From NCBI RefSeq assembly GCF_000213175.1, contig NW_009799104.1:62001-126000 (forward strand): 64,000 bases of DNA, read 5' to 3'. The stretch comes from Neurospora tetrasperma FGSC 2508. Taxonomy: Eukaryota > Ascomycota > Sordariomycetes > Sordariales > Sordariaceae. The position numbers were made by a program, and so were the translations under genes. Below are positions 1 through 10,653 of the stretch, one piece after another (the stretch's first letter is position 1; every line of letters begins with the position of its first letter). The notes beneath the pieces are model-generated. The model was not told the DNA's origin, did not search any database, and saw nothing but the letters and a program-made list of their open reading frames with translations.

Positions 1-970
1 GCTCGCTGTGGTCATTGCAAGCGAGATGGTGGTGGACTGGATCAAGCATGCTTACGTGAACAAGTTTAACAATATCAAACCGAACTTCTATAGCAGGATT
101 TTGGATATATTGTGCAAGGATTACTATACGAATGTACGTCTGCCCTCTCCCCCTTTCTACCTTCATCGTCTAACAGCAGTTCAGGCCTTCGTAACGCCCC
201 AGTTAACCCGCCGCCTGGGCCTACCCCTATTGCCCTTGTCCTGCCTCTTCATCCGCGCCTCATTCCAGATCTATAACATGTTCGTCGCCGTACATGTCCC
301 TCCTCCTCTGCCGCCTTCGACACAAACTTCTCTCTCCGTCGAATCAGCTACACCCTCACCCGCCATGCTAGCCGCTTTGGACCATCTAGACAAGAAGATT
401 CGCATTGCTCTAGGCCGAGCGGTATACGGCTACCCTTTCGGTGAATCCGGTGGACTAGGGGATAATGTTTATGGCCCGGCCTCGGCTCCCACAGGGGATA
501 CACCCGAAGCAGCCGGCCTCGCAACTCACATTTGGCACTCGGTGTCCAAGTGGTTGCCAGAGTGGAAATGGACATCCGACGACGTCATTGCTTTTCTGAC
601 CATGATAACTGTCTTCCTTCTGATCTTTTTGGTGCTTCTCATCTTCAAGCTTTTGTTGGGTATGTTCTTGCTGCGGTATTCGAGAGACAGGTACGCAAGG
701 ATGAAGGTTAAGGAGGCTGCCATTGCTGCTGGACAGGCGGAAAAGGAGTCATTTGAGACACAAGGCAAGAGAGTAGGGGGGTATGGACAGGTCGAGGTGG
801 GAGAAGAAAGAAGGAGGTGGATATTTGCCGATGATCCCAAGGGGCTGAACAAAGTACGGGAGAGGGAGAAGGGCGGCGGGGGAGGGAAGGGAGGAGGGGG
901 TGGTGGGAAACCAGAAAAGGATTTGGGAACAGTGATGAGGTATGAGATGATTGCCAAGAGGATTTGGTAA
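1..970 (+). CDS. TAPT1/Emp65 (DUF747) family membrane protein, 3' part
   Basis: The gene enters from the left edge, so its N-terminal part is missing. The reading frame starts at base 2 and one intron is inferred at 134-184 (51 bp, GTACGT...TTCAG, branch CTAAC). Splicing joins DYYTN to AFVTPQLTRRLGLP, which matches the conserved block of the TAPT1/Emp65 family (SE-x-VDWIKHA-x-x-x-KFN, then LTRRLGLPLLPL). Near the C-terminus a strong membrane segment (ITVFLLIFLVLLIFKLLLGMF) precedes the family-like LLRYSRDRY motif. A glycine-rich tail follows, encoded by G-rich DNA at about 871-906. Family members are multi-pass membrane proteins, in yeast linked to ER protein folding; the role here is inferred from family only. 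The stop is TAA at 968-970. Confidence 0.85.
   Translation, partial: LAVVIASEMVVDWIKHAYVNKFNNIKPNFYSRILDILCKDYYTNVRLPSPPFYLHRLTAVQAFVTPQLTRRLGLPLLPLSCLFIRASFQIYNMFVAVHVPPPLPPSTQTSLSVESATPSPAMLAALDHLDKKIRIALGRAVYGYPFGESGGLGDNVYGPASAPTGDTPEAAGLATHIWHSVSKWLPEWKWTSDDVIAFLTMITVFLLIFLVLLIFKLLLGMFLLRYSRDRYARMKVKEAAIAAGQAEKESFETQGKRVGGYGQVEVGEERRRWIFADDPKGLNKVREREKGGGGGKGGGGGGKPEKDLGTVMRYEMIAKRIW
134..184 (+). other. Intron in the TAPT1-family gene
   Basis: The donor is GTACGT and the acceptor is TTCAG, with a CTAAC branch-like motif 10 bases upstream. Reading straight through would insert 17 unconserved residues, and removing the intron restores the family motif. Confidence 0.7.
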
Positions 971-1303
971 AGGGATCCATGCCATTCTGAAGTTGGAAGA
1001 AATCGAAGCTTGTAATTGTCAATTCATTGCTTCCTGGATCCGGCGTCACCAAACACATAATATTATTATCTGTATTATATACATACACCTATATCTGTCA
1101 TTGGAGTTCGGTGAGAACCAAGGTTGATACAAAATCTGGCCTTCCTGATAGCCTGCGGCATCTACATCTTGATCGAGTCTTGTGCCGTCATCGGCAGTTC
1201 AAATACTGTCTTTCGTTGAATAGAGGTGCGTGAGTTTCCTACCCGAGCAAGGTAGCAGGTACCTCTACCTAATGGTGTTTACAAAGGAATAGCAACGCTC
1301 TTA
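971..1303. other. Intergenic between convergent genes
   Basis: This interval lies between two convergent genes and presumably holds both 3' untranslated regions. I see no other structure in it. Confidence 0.6.
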
Positions 1304-1782
1304 TCACTCTTCAACCACCCTCTTTTCGCAAGACCATACCGCTCGGTTGCTAACCTGTTTGAATGTCAGCTTTCTCGGCCCTCATGCAAGAAAATGGAAA
1401 GAGAGATACGAACGTCCACTCATAATGCCCAGTCATGATCGTATACACCGAGTGCAGGTACTTCTCAACATGCTTCCTCACCATAGGGTCGGGATCTTCA
1501 GCAACCATCTCCCGAAGTCTCGCGCCAGCTGCTTCCATCTTGTTACTGACTTGACGCAAATCTTCAACGAGGAGATTGATAGCCTTATCCAGATTATGAC
1601 CAGATGTGCGGTAGGTGAGGTCAATAGCCACAAGCCCAGGCCAGTTGACCTTCATCTCTTTTGGCAGGGAAAGGACGTCGTTTACACTGTCGCCGCTCTT
1701 TGTCAGTCACATATATTTCACAAAAAAACAAACAAACCAAACACCCCGAGAAATGGGCAGGACGGCACGAAAGCCGGGGAAG

Positions 1783-1840
<58 letters not shown>

Positions 1841-2472
1841 NNNNNNNNNNNNNNNNNNNNNNNNNNNNNNNNNNNNNNNNNNNNNNNNNNNNNNNNNNNN
1901 NNNNNNNNNNNNNNNNNNNNNNNNNNNNNNNNNNNNNNNNNNNNNNNNNNNNNNNNNNNNNNNNNNNNNNNNNNNNNNNNNNNNNNNNNNNNNNNNNNNN
2001 NNNNNNNNNNNNNNNNNNNNNNNNNNNNNNNNNNNNNNNNNNNNNNNNNNNNNNNNNNNNNNNNNNNNNNNNNNNNNNNNNNNNNNNNNNNNNNNNNNNN
2101 NNNNNNNNNNNNNNNNNNNNNNNNNNNNNNNNNNNNNNNNNNNNNNNNNNNNNNNNNNNNNNNNNNNNNNNNNNNNNNNNNNNNNNNNNNNNNNNNNNNN
2201 NNNNNNNNNNNNNNNNNNNNNNNNNNNNNNNNNNNNNNNNNNNNNNNNNNNNNNNNNNNNNNNNNNNNNNNNNNNNNNNNNNNNNNNNNNNNNNNNNNNN
2301 NNNNNNNNNNNNNNNNNNNNNNNNNNNNNNNNNNNNNNNNNNNNNNNNNNNNNNNNNNNNNNNNNNNNNNNNNNNNNNNNNNNNNNNNNNNNNNNNNNNN
2401 NNNNNNNNNNNNNNNNNNNNNNNAAACCAAACACCCCGAGAAATGGGCAGGACGGCACGAAAGCCGGGGAAG

Positions 2473-2535
<63 letters not shown>

Positions 2536-3530
2536 CTCACATGACAACATTCTTGGCCAACTCCTCCCACAGTGTCTTCATCTCTTCTGTTTGAAACAGA
2601 TATTGAGGAATCGTGATCTCGGTCATGAACTCCCCCAGACAAGAGAAGAATCCGATCCCATTCGTGCCACGCCTATAAACCCAGTACTCTTTCTCGGTAG
2701 GAACTGTGCCGTTGCCGCCCGCGTAGGTGGCTACTTCCAGCGCGGAGGAGTGCAGGTAAAGTTGGATCTCCGAATAGAGTCTTGTTCGCTCAGTGAGGGT
2801 GCAGCCTTGTTTGAAGCCCTCGGCCGCAGGTTTGAAGAGGACCGAGTACTTTGTCGGCGGGGGCGGCTCCTTCGACGACGAGGACGAGAGAAAGAGGGAA
2901 CCGGGGTCGGAGGAGTCGTCTGATTGATGGTGGTGGCGGCGGCTGGTCGGCGGAGAAGAAGGAAGAACACATGCAATGTTGCCTGAAGGTGGGGGGGATG
3001 GAGGATCAAGACCCAAGTGAAAGGCAACGTATCTCAATGCCCTTTCACTCAAAGTGGTCTTCGAGTCCAAGTCCAGGTCCTGAGTTGATGATTCCTCGGC
3101 TTCATCATCCCATACGAAGATCCAGAAGACAAACCAGCTCATCGTCACCAACCGCTCAAGTGAAGAACGGGGCCACCAACTGCATGTCTATCAGTGTCCA
3201 TTTTTTCCCCCTGAGGTGTCCGTCGCTAATGGTTTATTGATGTTGACGGGTGGAAGAAAAAAAAGGGGGGTACACTCACTATGCGCAGAGCAGAGCAATG
3301 TTGATCTTCTTTGCTTTCGCCCTTATGTCCGGTTCCTCGATCCTGTCATCAATGTTTTTCTCCACAATCTCACGAAGTCGGCCATAGTGCGGGCTGAGCT
3401 CCGTGGGAAAGGAGGAGAGAATTGACTGGAGACTGGGAAAGTGCAGTTTGAGGCCGTGGAGGTTGGCATAGACTTGGGCCGTTGTTGGTCTTTCAGAGGT
3501 GGCGGGGGCCATGGTCACCTCCAGCGTCAT
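1304..3530 (-). CDS. Class I terpene synthase (isoprenoid cyclase), containing an assembly gap in an intron
   Basis: Four exons are inferred: 3280-3530, 2541-3179, 1410-1686 and 1304-1354 (1218 nt, 405 aa). Junction phases agree at every splice. Diagnostic class I features are present: an aspartate-rich motif DDEAE at about residues 108-112 after an aromatic helix, an RRGTNG segment with the usual arginine, and an NSE triad NDVLSLPKE at about 299-307 (N299, S303, E307). These bind the Mg2+-diphosphate of a prenyl substrate such as farnesyl diphosphate. A Pro/Ser/His-rich insertion of about 60 residues separates the D-rich helix from the rest and is unusual. No P450, oxidase or transporter lies beside it, so a product cannot be predicted. 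Introns are 3180-3279, 1687-2540 (with the gap) and 1355-1409. ATG codons at 3530 and 3512 are both possible starts. Confidence 0.85.
1734..1840. repeat. Left copy of a duplicated contig end with poly-A
   Basis: Bases 1734-1782 are identical to 2424-2472, an offset of 690, and then run into 58 A up to the gap. The likely cause is the same intronic sequence assembled twice at a homopolymer. It is unlikely to be a genuine direct repeat. Confidence 0.85.
1841..2423. other. Assembly gap (583 N)
   Basis: The run of N sits directly after a poly-A tract and inside the second intron of the terpene synthase. The same sequence flanks both sides, so the two contig ends probably overlap and little or no real sequence may be missing. 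Confidence 0.95.
2424..2533. repeat. Right copy of the duplicated contig end, with a 61-base poly-A
   Basis: This copy repeats the sequence to the left of the gap, then has 61 A before the splice donor of the terpene synthase intron (GTGAGT on the minus strand, 2535-2540). On the coding strand it is a poly-T tract just after the donor. Confidence 0.85.
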
Positions 3531-5610
3531 GTACGAATGAGTACCTCTAGAGTATGTAGGTTGTAGTGTTCAACGAAAGATTGGGGCAAAGGGATACAGT
3601 CGGAGGATACAGCTCTATGGATGACCGCCTTACGAAGAATCGGGTGGTATATTCGAATGAGCGTCCAAAAACAAAATGAACGGTATGGTGTACTTGTGGA
3701 AAAGAAGTAGATTGGGAAAGATATGGGTCAGTGTCTCTGGCGAAATTACATTTTCTTGCCTTGAAGGTCCTCCCTTTCTTATAGACAGCTTGAGCCGCGC
3801 GGAGGATCCTGTAACAAAACCGCTGGTACCTTTGGAATCGTCATTTCCAGCTCATTCTAACGATAGCTTGTTTGGTCCGGTACGTCAATCCTGGAGTCCG
3901 GAATACGGATCCGAGGCCCAAAATCCTTCTTCGACATTTTATTTTCGTTTCTACCCTGTAAAGTCGTTACAGGGCGAAACCGTTCGCACGCCGGAAACAT
4001 AAAGTTTGGTTTCCCTCACTGTAATGCTGGTATGTACGACTTCGTACACCTGACGTTGAGGCCGAAGGGACTGTGAAGGTCGAGGTATTCAAGGATGATG
4101 CCACGGGTGTACTGGGTGTGCACGGCAGTACCTAGGGTTGGACCAAAGCTTGAGAGTGTTGATAAGGAGCAAAAGGTCTGCAGAGTTACCTTATTCACGC
4201 TAACAATGTGTGGACTGGGTCGGTCTGGCTGGCTGGGAGTGCGAGCTGGAGGTCTCTGCAGCAGCTGCATGGCCGGCAGTACGCACCGCTGACACAGGAG
4301 CACAGTCCTCTCGTCATCTCCATTTCCGTCTCCCAAACCGGAATTTATACGAGCTATACGAGCCCTGGGCCATGGAGGCTGCTTTGATTGTCGGGGTTCA
4401 TCGCTGTTGCTGGGAAGAGGGCGCTTGAAGGCGTAACTGGGAGGGTGCGGATGCGGCGGTGCCTGGTGCCTCAATCGATAGGGGGCATCCATGCGAGTAT
4501 AGACCAGTAATCAGACTATAAATATCTAGGTACCCACAAGATTGGTGGTAAGATGGGTGAGTGAAGGTTTTACTGTCGTCACGTATCAACAGACTTACGA
4601 TGTTTATGTGGCGGTCAGACTGGAGCGGGAACCGAAGCCGTGCCTACAAGGCTTGGCCAACCAAAGGGATTACCCAGAAGGTCTGCAAGCCTGAGGCGAA
4701 ATGTATTTGAGCCAACAGCCTCAATACATGATGCACTCCCACCATCGAGTCACCAACTGAGCGGCGTAAGATGACACATCCATATTCGATATCGAGTCGC
4801 TTATAACCGTTCCTTTGCAAAAATCGTTGTAAGGACTCCATGAAGAGCGTCAAGGTGTGAGAAACGCAAGTTCAGGAGCCGTGCAGCTGCAGGGCTGGAT
4901 CTTTGCATATTGGTTTCGTCAGAGCCATGAAATTTTTGTAATAGCATACCTCTCCATCCGATTCGTGTGGTCTGACTTTTGCTGCAGACGTTCGGATGGA
5001 AATGTATGCGCATTGATGGAAGAGGATGTCGTATTTTGGCCGGGAAACTGGGTGTCATGGTGATTCTTCGTGCTTTTGACATGGGATTTCGGTGTTCTTG
5101 AGCGTCTCATCTCCTCCCCTTCATTGTTTCCCTGTGCACCAGACAAAGCACGCTCGACAACAACAAGGTGCAAATAGATCACATCTGAATTCTGCGGTGT
5201 GTGGATCACTGGTTGTGTTCATTTGTATGATGAAGAGGGAAAGAAGAAAGGAAATCAACCAGTGCGATAGGTATCGACCAAAAAATGACAAGGACTTATC
5301 CAATCTGTGAGAAGACAATAAAAGAAGGAAACCAACACCAACAAAACCACCTCATACGCCGTAGTTCCTGCCCCATCATGTTCTGTTAAAATTCCGCCGC
5401 GGCTGCGTGTCCAGCACATGTTGTTGATTGCTCCGGTGGCGTCTGCCCTGTATCCCGATGTCCAAGCCCATTGATCCCTTCCCATCCCGTAATCCCAAGT
5501 CCCACCTCTTGCCAGCCAAAAAATGCCAAAATTCCATCTCTTCAATGTATCGTGTATGATCATATCCGTGTTCATCTCATATCGTTCCTCATCCCATCAT
5601 GACCTACGCC
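3531..5610. other. Intergenic, about 2.1 kb
   Basis: This contains the promoter of the terpene synthase and the 3' side of the next gene. Only short, compositionally poor open frames occur. A perfect small hairpin lies at 4033-4048 (7-base arms, 2-base loop). I see no RNA gene and no conserved coding segment. Confidence 0.5.
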
Positions 5611-7769
5611 TTAGTTCGCGACACTCGCCGCCCTTCTCACATGGCGCTCTCCATGTCCCTCCTTGGAGGTCCGTCTCTCCCGTTCCTTATCCTTCCCATC
5701 TCTCTCGCGCCTCTCCTCCTTCTCCTTGGTGGCAATCTTCTCATCCTCCTTGTCCTTCATCTTCTTGAACAACGACTTAATCATGTTGCCCTTCTTCTTT
5801 CCGCTGTCTCCATCATCCAGACTCGCCTCCTTGCTGCTGCTGGTGCCGACTCTCGAGGCCGACTTTCGCTCTCTATCCTTGGTGTCCTTCTCTCTCTCTC
5901 TGTCCAGTTTCGAACGCGATAAGGAGCCGCCGCCAGCTTCGCTGCGAGCGCTTGTGCGGTGAGAGCGAGAGCTGCGATAGGAGACTTGAGAGGAGGCGCC
6001 GACTTCGCTTGTTGCTTTATCCTTCTTGTCGCGCGAGGATTTGCGGTCGGGAACGTCGAGATCGTCGCGGTGGCGTCTGCTGCTGCTGGTCTTGTCTTTG
6101 CTGTCTCTCTCCCTCTCCTTGTCCTTTCCATCCCGTTCCTTATCAGAATGTCCACCAACAGCCTCCCTCAACCTCTCCCTCAACCCACTCGGCTTATGCT
6201 CCTTCTTCACCGTCGTGCGTCTCGCCAATCCCACCTGAGAAACCGAATCATCTGGACTTACCTCCACCACCTCCTCCTTATACTTCTGTTTCAACGCCTT
6301 ATCCGCCTCCGGACTCCTCAACTCCACCTCCGCCTCCTCCTCACTCGTCACCACAATCCCGCGTCTCCAGCACTCAATCGTGCTCAACTCCTCATCCAAC
6401 ACCAACGCATCCTCATGCCCTCCCGCAGCAGCACCTGCCCTTGCCCCCGCATCAAATCCCATAGCACCCATAGCAGTCCCATTCCCAGAAACCGCATTCA
6501 TCTCCACCGCCGCTTCCTTCTGCTTCGCATTCCCCTGCGTGATCTTCCTGATGATCTTCCACCCGCCAAACATGACCACCATCACTCCGGCCGCAATGCC
6601 GGTACCAATCAAGAACTGCGGCGAGCAAAGCAAGGCGTAAATGGCCGGACTGCCACCCTTCAAGAATGCCAAGAAGGCAGGTGACATCTTCCCAATCATC
6701 GCACTAAGCTCGGCCAGCGACAGCGCCACAGCCGCCGCGGCTTCCGGGTTCTGCTGCAGATTTTCAATTATGCACGACGCTGAAGCCTGCACGCAGTGTG
6801 CTTCGAGGAGGAAGGATTCGATGCGGGAGATGAGATCCAGCGCTTCCTTCTGTTCGGGTTCCTGGGGCGCGAAGTCGGGGGCGAACGTGGGGATGCCCTG
6901 AGGCGGGACGGGGTAGGAGTGATTCATGCTGTCATGGGAGGAGCGGTGACGGCCGCGGTTGAGGTCGTCGCGCAGGTGAAGGTCAGGAGGAAGGTCGCCG
7001 TAGGCTAGGTCTTGGTCCCGGTCTCTGTTCTTGTTCTTGGACGAGGATGGGGTTTCGGTTTGGCGACGGTGAAAGGGGTTGCGACTACGACTGCCCGAAG
7101 CGGCCACGTCGAAGGTCGGGCTGGCAGGCATGGTGTTGGCGTGGTTCAGACTTGGTCGCCTGGCGAGTTCTAGGTCTTTGCTGTACCCCTTTGGTGGCTT
7201 TGACGGCGCCGTTGCCGATATTTCCGTGTACGTTTTCAGATTTCCCTCTGTTAGGGCTGTCGAGGGATTAGGCGCTTGAGACGATGATCGCTTGCGGTGG
7301 GACTTGCTGCGCGAAGTAGAGGTGTAGCGAGAAGCGAAGGAACGGGTGTCATCATCGTGGGATTTGCGGCGCCCACTGCTGTTGCCGATAAGCTTACGAT
7401 CCCTAATGCTGCCGCCATCGAGCGTCTTGATGGGACCCGGGGAGTCGTATTCATCGTATTGTCGGCCACGAGGAACTGTGATGTGGACTTCTCCCCGTGA
7501 TCGGCCGGAGGAATAGCTGCCGTTCTGGAAGTCGCGCTCCGCCCTTGCGGCTTCTTTCCTCTCACGGTATGTAGCTTTAGCATCTTTGAAGATGCCCATC
7601 AGCTGCCTCCCCTATATCGGAGATGTTAGTTACTGTCAAATTGGCAGGTGAGACAAGGTGGGTGACACGGATGTCAACGGTCTGCCCAAAAGACAGACAG
7701 GGGAGTCCTTACCGTGCTGATGATCTTGCCCGAATTGTTGACAATGGTGATAATCTCTTCGCCTGGCAT
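5611..7769 (-). CDS. Hypothetical protein with one hydrophobic segment and a highly charged C-terminal tail
   Basis: Two exons are inferred: 7713-7769 and 5611-7611 (2058 nt, 685 aa). The intron at 7612-7712 has donor GTAAGG and acceptor ATATAG. The first exon supplies 19 residues starting MPGEEIITIVNN, joined in frame to a K/R/E-rich helix with TYRERKEAARAER. Residues about 24-250 are Ser/Arg-rich and look disordered. Residues about 270-375 are a structured, alanine-rich helical region ending in a probable membrane segment (FLIGTGIAAGVMVVMFGGW, about 352-370). The last 200 residues alternate acidic and basic residues (KDKERERDSKDK type) with many serines. I do not recognise the family. The pattern suggests a membrane-associated adaptor, but that is a guess. 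Confidence 0.75.
7612..7712 (-). other. Intron in the charged hypothetical gene
   Basis: This 101 bp interval has donor GTAAGG and acceptor ATATAG on the minus strand. Splicing adds an upstream ATG exon of exactly 19 codons in frame. Confidence 0.65.
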
Positions 7770-10653
7770 CTTGGCGGTTGATATGTATCGTTTTTTTTGT
7801 GTTGTAGTGTTGATATGTTGGACCTGAAAAGGGTCAGAAGGTGCTGTAGGCGTTGTGAATAGCGGGGTACCACGCCTGGAGTTAGGTATCGAGTGTTATT
7901 CCCAGCCTGTGGTTGATTCGATCGTGGCTGGCGCTGGCGGGTCTTTCGGCGCCGGTGTTTGTATGTGAGGGGTATAGGTGTGCCTAGCTGACGAAAGAGC
8001 AACGAAGAATCGAGTAACCAAACAAACCTAATGTATGGGAATATGGTTTCGGTGAGTCAATGAAGAAAGATGCAAGAGTTAAAGTGGTTTTAGTCAAAGG
8101 ATCGCGCGCTTCGCTTCTCTTCGCTTGTCGGTGCCAGCCCCCCGGGAAGGAAAGTGTGGATACAGCACCACTCTTCTCTCCTCCAGGACTCTTGATGTTC
8201 CACTCTCTGGGCTGACCTCCGATCAGATCAACTGAGGCAGCCGGGATCTAGGTTGTATGTTTCGATCTTAGGACGGTCGTATGCAACAGATTTGAATGTG
8301 AAAAGTCCAGCAAGATGTGAGATGAAAGAGAAGAAAGACGAGAAGTATGTAGAAACAAAAGCAAAAACCAAGCAAGAACAGAGTCAGAGTAAGTAAGGTT
8401 CAGGTTCAATACGCCAGGGCCGGGGGTATTGCCATTCGTTAATTCATCATGCTATATGACAAGCCCTTGCTCCCTCGTAGGTTTTGTCCGTACACTACAA
8501 AGTCAGTCCAGTCAAATGTAAGTCACCGTCTTTTCTCTTTCACTTTTCTTACTGGCGAAGAGACAGACCGGAAAGTACAGAAGCAGGGAGTGGGATGAGG
8601 GGAAATGATGTGGTGGGAATGAGAATCGGAACCAGACCTCCTCCACTGGGAGGTACCTTGTATCGATTCATGCTTCATGCTTCGAGCAAGTCTTGTCCTT
8701 GCAAGCCCTCCCACGTTTCCCCGTTTCGGAGACGAGAACATCGACAGCCAGCCAGCATGCCTAGCATAACCAACGCAAGCAATCAACGCAAGCAAAGCAG
8801 CGGGAATGGCGGAAGATGCGTAGCATTTTCAGGGCTGCTTGCTGCCACTTGGAAGCTGACGACACTTGACCAGTCAATGTTGAATGTCACTGATTAGACG
8901 TTACCATTGATTGGGCAAGATGTAGCCAAGATGTCAGAAGTCGGGCTTCCTTGCAGTTTGTCACATTTGAGAACTTCTCGAACCTCAAGTCATCTTCTCA
9001 ACCTCTTCCCCTCTCCCCTTGTCATTCGAAAAGCTGGAAATATCACCGTAGAGAAGGGTCTTTGATCCGATGACAAGACTCCCTAGGATCGGGGAACAAC
9101 ATGAAACTCTCACTCTCTTCACCCCACCCCCACCTAGAGAGAATGTTTGTGGATCTCTTCACCGCTCGTCTCTCCGCTCTCGATTCCATGTTTGGTGAGC
9201 ATGATGGCCCGTGCTCATTCGGCTACCTCCCCCGGGCATCAGCCGGCGGCGGTTCGCTTGGCTTGCTTGGAAAGTCTGGAACGAGGCGCTTCACCTAGTT
9301 TGTGGCGCACTCAACCCCTGATCAACCAATCTAGTGTAATCTCGAAAGTGTATGTGTGGAATCACTTCAGCAGCGTCCGTAGCCACTTTTGGTGTGTCCA
9401 ATCACAGTGAGGTCGGCTATCGACCGAGTCCCAGTGTTCCAGTCTCCATCGTTCGTCTGGTCTCGCTCGGTCCAGGTCAGGAACACCCGCAGACGCCCGC
9501 ACTGCCAGGCAGGTGAACAAGGTGAGTCGAAACACCCAACTCGCAATCCAGCGAGGATAATGTGAATGAACAAGAGAAGATCATTGACCTTCCTCAACTC
9601 CATGAGTGAAACAGCATCGGCGCCAGTTACTCCGTTGATTCCGTCAAATATCTGTCGTGTTACGAATAACGCCTGCTAACAACGCCTGCACCCCGTACAA
9701 AGCCCGGGCGGAACGGAAACGAACACTGGCGCTCTGCAAGATAGACAAGCAGAGACATGCAAACCCACCAACCACCTCGTCGGCCTTGCTCTCGAGACCG
9801 TGAGAACGGTTCGTCAGTGGTTGGACTGGTTCAAAGAGCTTGCATTAGGGCCATGCCAAATCATCAATCTACTACCCCACTCGCACCCCGTGGGCTTGCA
9901 AATCTCGCGAGAGTCGTCGTTGTTGGATTGAGGTCGCGTTGAGTGCTTGCATCCACAGTTGTGTTCCCCTCATTCACCCACCTGCTCTTGTCTCGTCTCT
10001 TGAGTTTGTGAGACTGTCTCGTCCATGCAAAGTGTCGGTTTGCACTTGTTCTTGTGAGTCGCAGCGCCATTGTCAAGCAAAAATAAGAAACGACAGGGCA
10101 GAGAACCAATTCAATTCCGGCGTTACCATCCTCGCAAAATTTGCCCTTGCAATTGGAGACACGACAGCAGTCCGAATTTGGTTTGTGTGGGTGTGGGTGT
10201 GGGTGCCCGTCTGAGCCATCGTGATGGATGGTGGTCCGTGCGGTGGGTGACTGGTCTTGTGGATGAAGCTCGAAAATCTTCTTCGTGCGATCGTATTGAT
10301 GCTCAAGGGAGTACAAGCGGCGAAACCACAAGAATATCGGCAATGATGAAAGTGTCATGAGCGTAAAGGATCAAGAATTTGTTAGACGTGTGGCTTACGC
10401 TAAGCAACAAAACAACAATACGGGTAAAACGACCAAGTGACAACAACGCGCTTGAAGCCAATATATCGATCAGGTTATCCAATACCCCATCTATCATGCT
10501 AAGGAGTGTCCAAGATTGTGAGTACCATGCTGTTCGCAAAAATCTAGGTGATGATGTGACCAAAGAACCAAAAACAGGACTCCAGGGAAATCAAAATTCA
10601 GTGGGTACCTAAGACGGGAAAAAAGCCGCCGTAAAATTGTCGCCATGATCCAC
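7770..10653. other. Intergenic, about 2.9 kb
   Basis: This is the upstream region of the charged hypothetical gene and the downstream side of the modin-like gene. A GTGTGG-type imperfect repeat lies near 10185-10206. The open frames here lack homology-like motifs and overlap each other in several frames, so I call none. Confidence 0.5.

Noticed and set aside
1347-2923. Long open frames spanning the N run on both strands
   Set aside because: They exist only because N and poly-A read as open codons. The splice-consistent terpene synthase explains the real sequence on both sides.
4033-4048. Perfect 7-base inverted repeat with a 2-base loop
   Set aside because: Short palindromes of this size occur by chance in 64 kb, and no gene end or transcript is nearby to make it a terminator.
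8484-8897. 137-codon plus-strand open frame in the 7.8-10.6 kb interval
   Set aside because: No motif or splice partner is evident, and overlapping frames on both strands are equally open.
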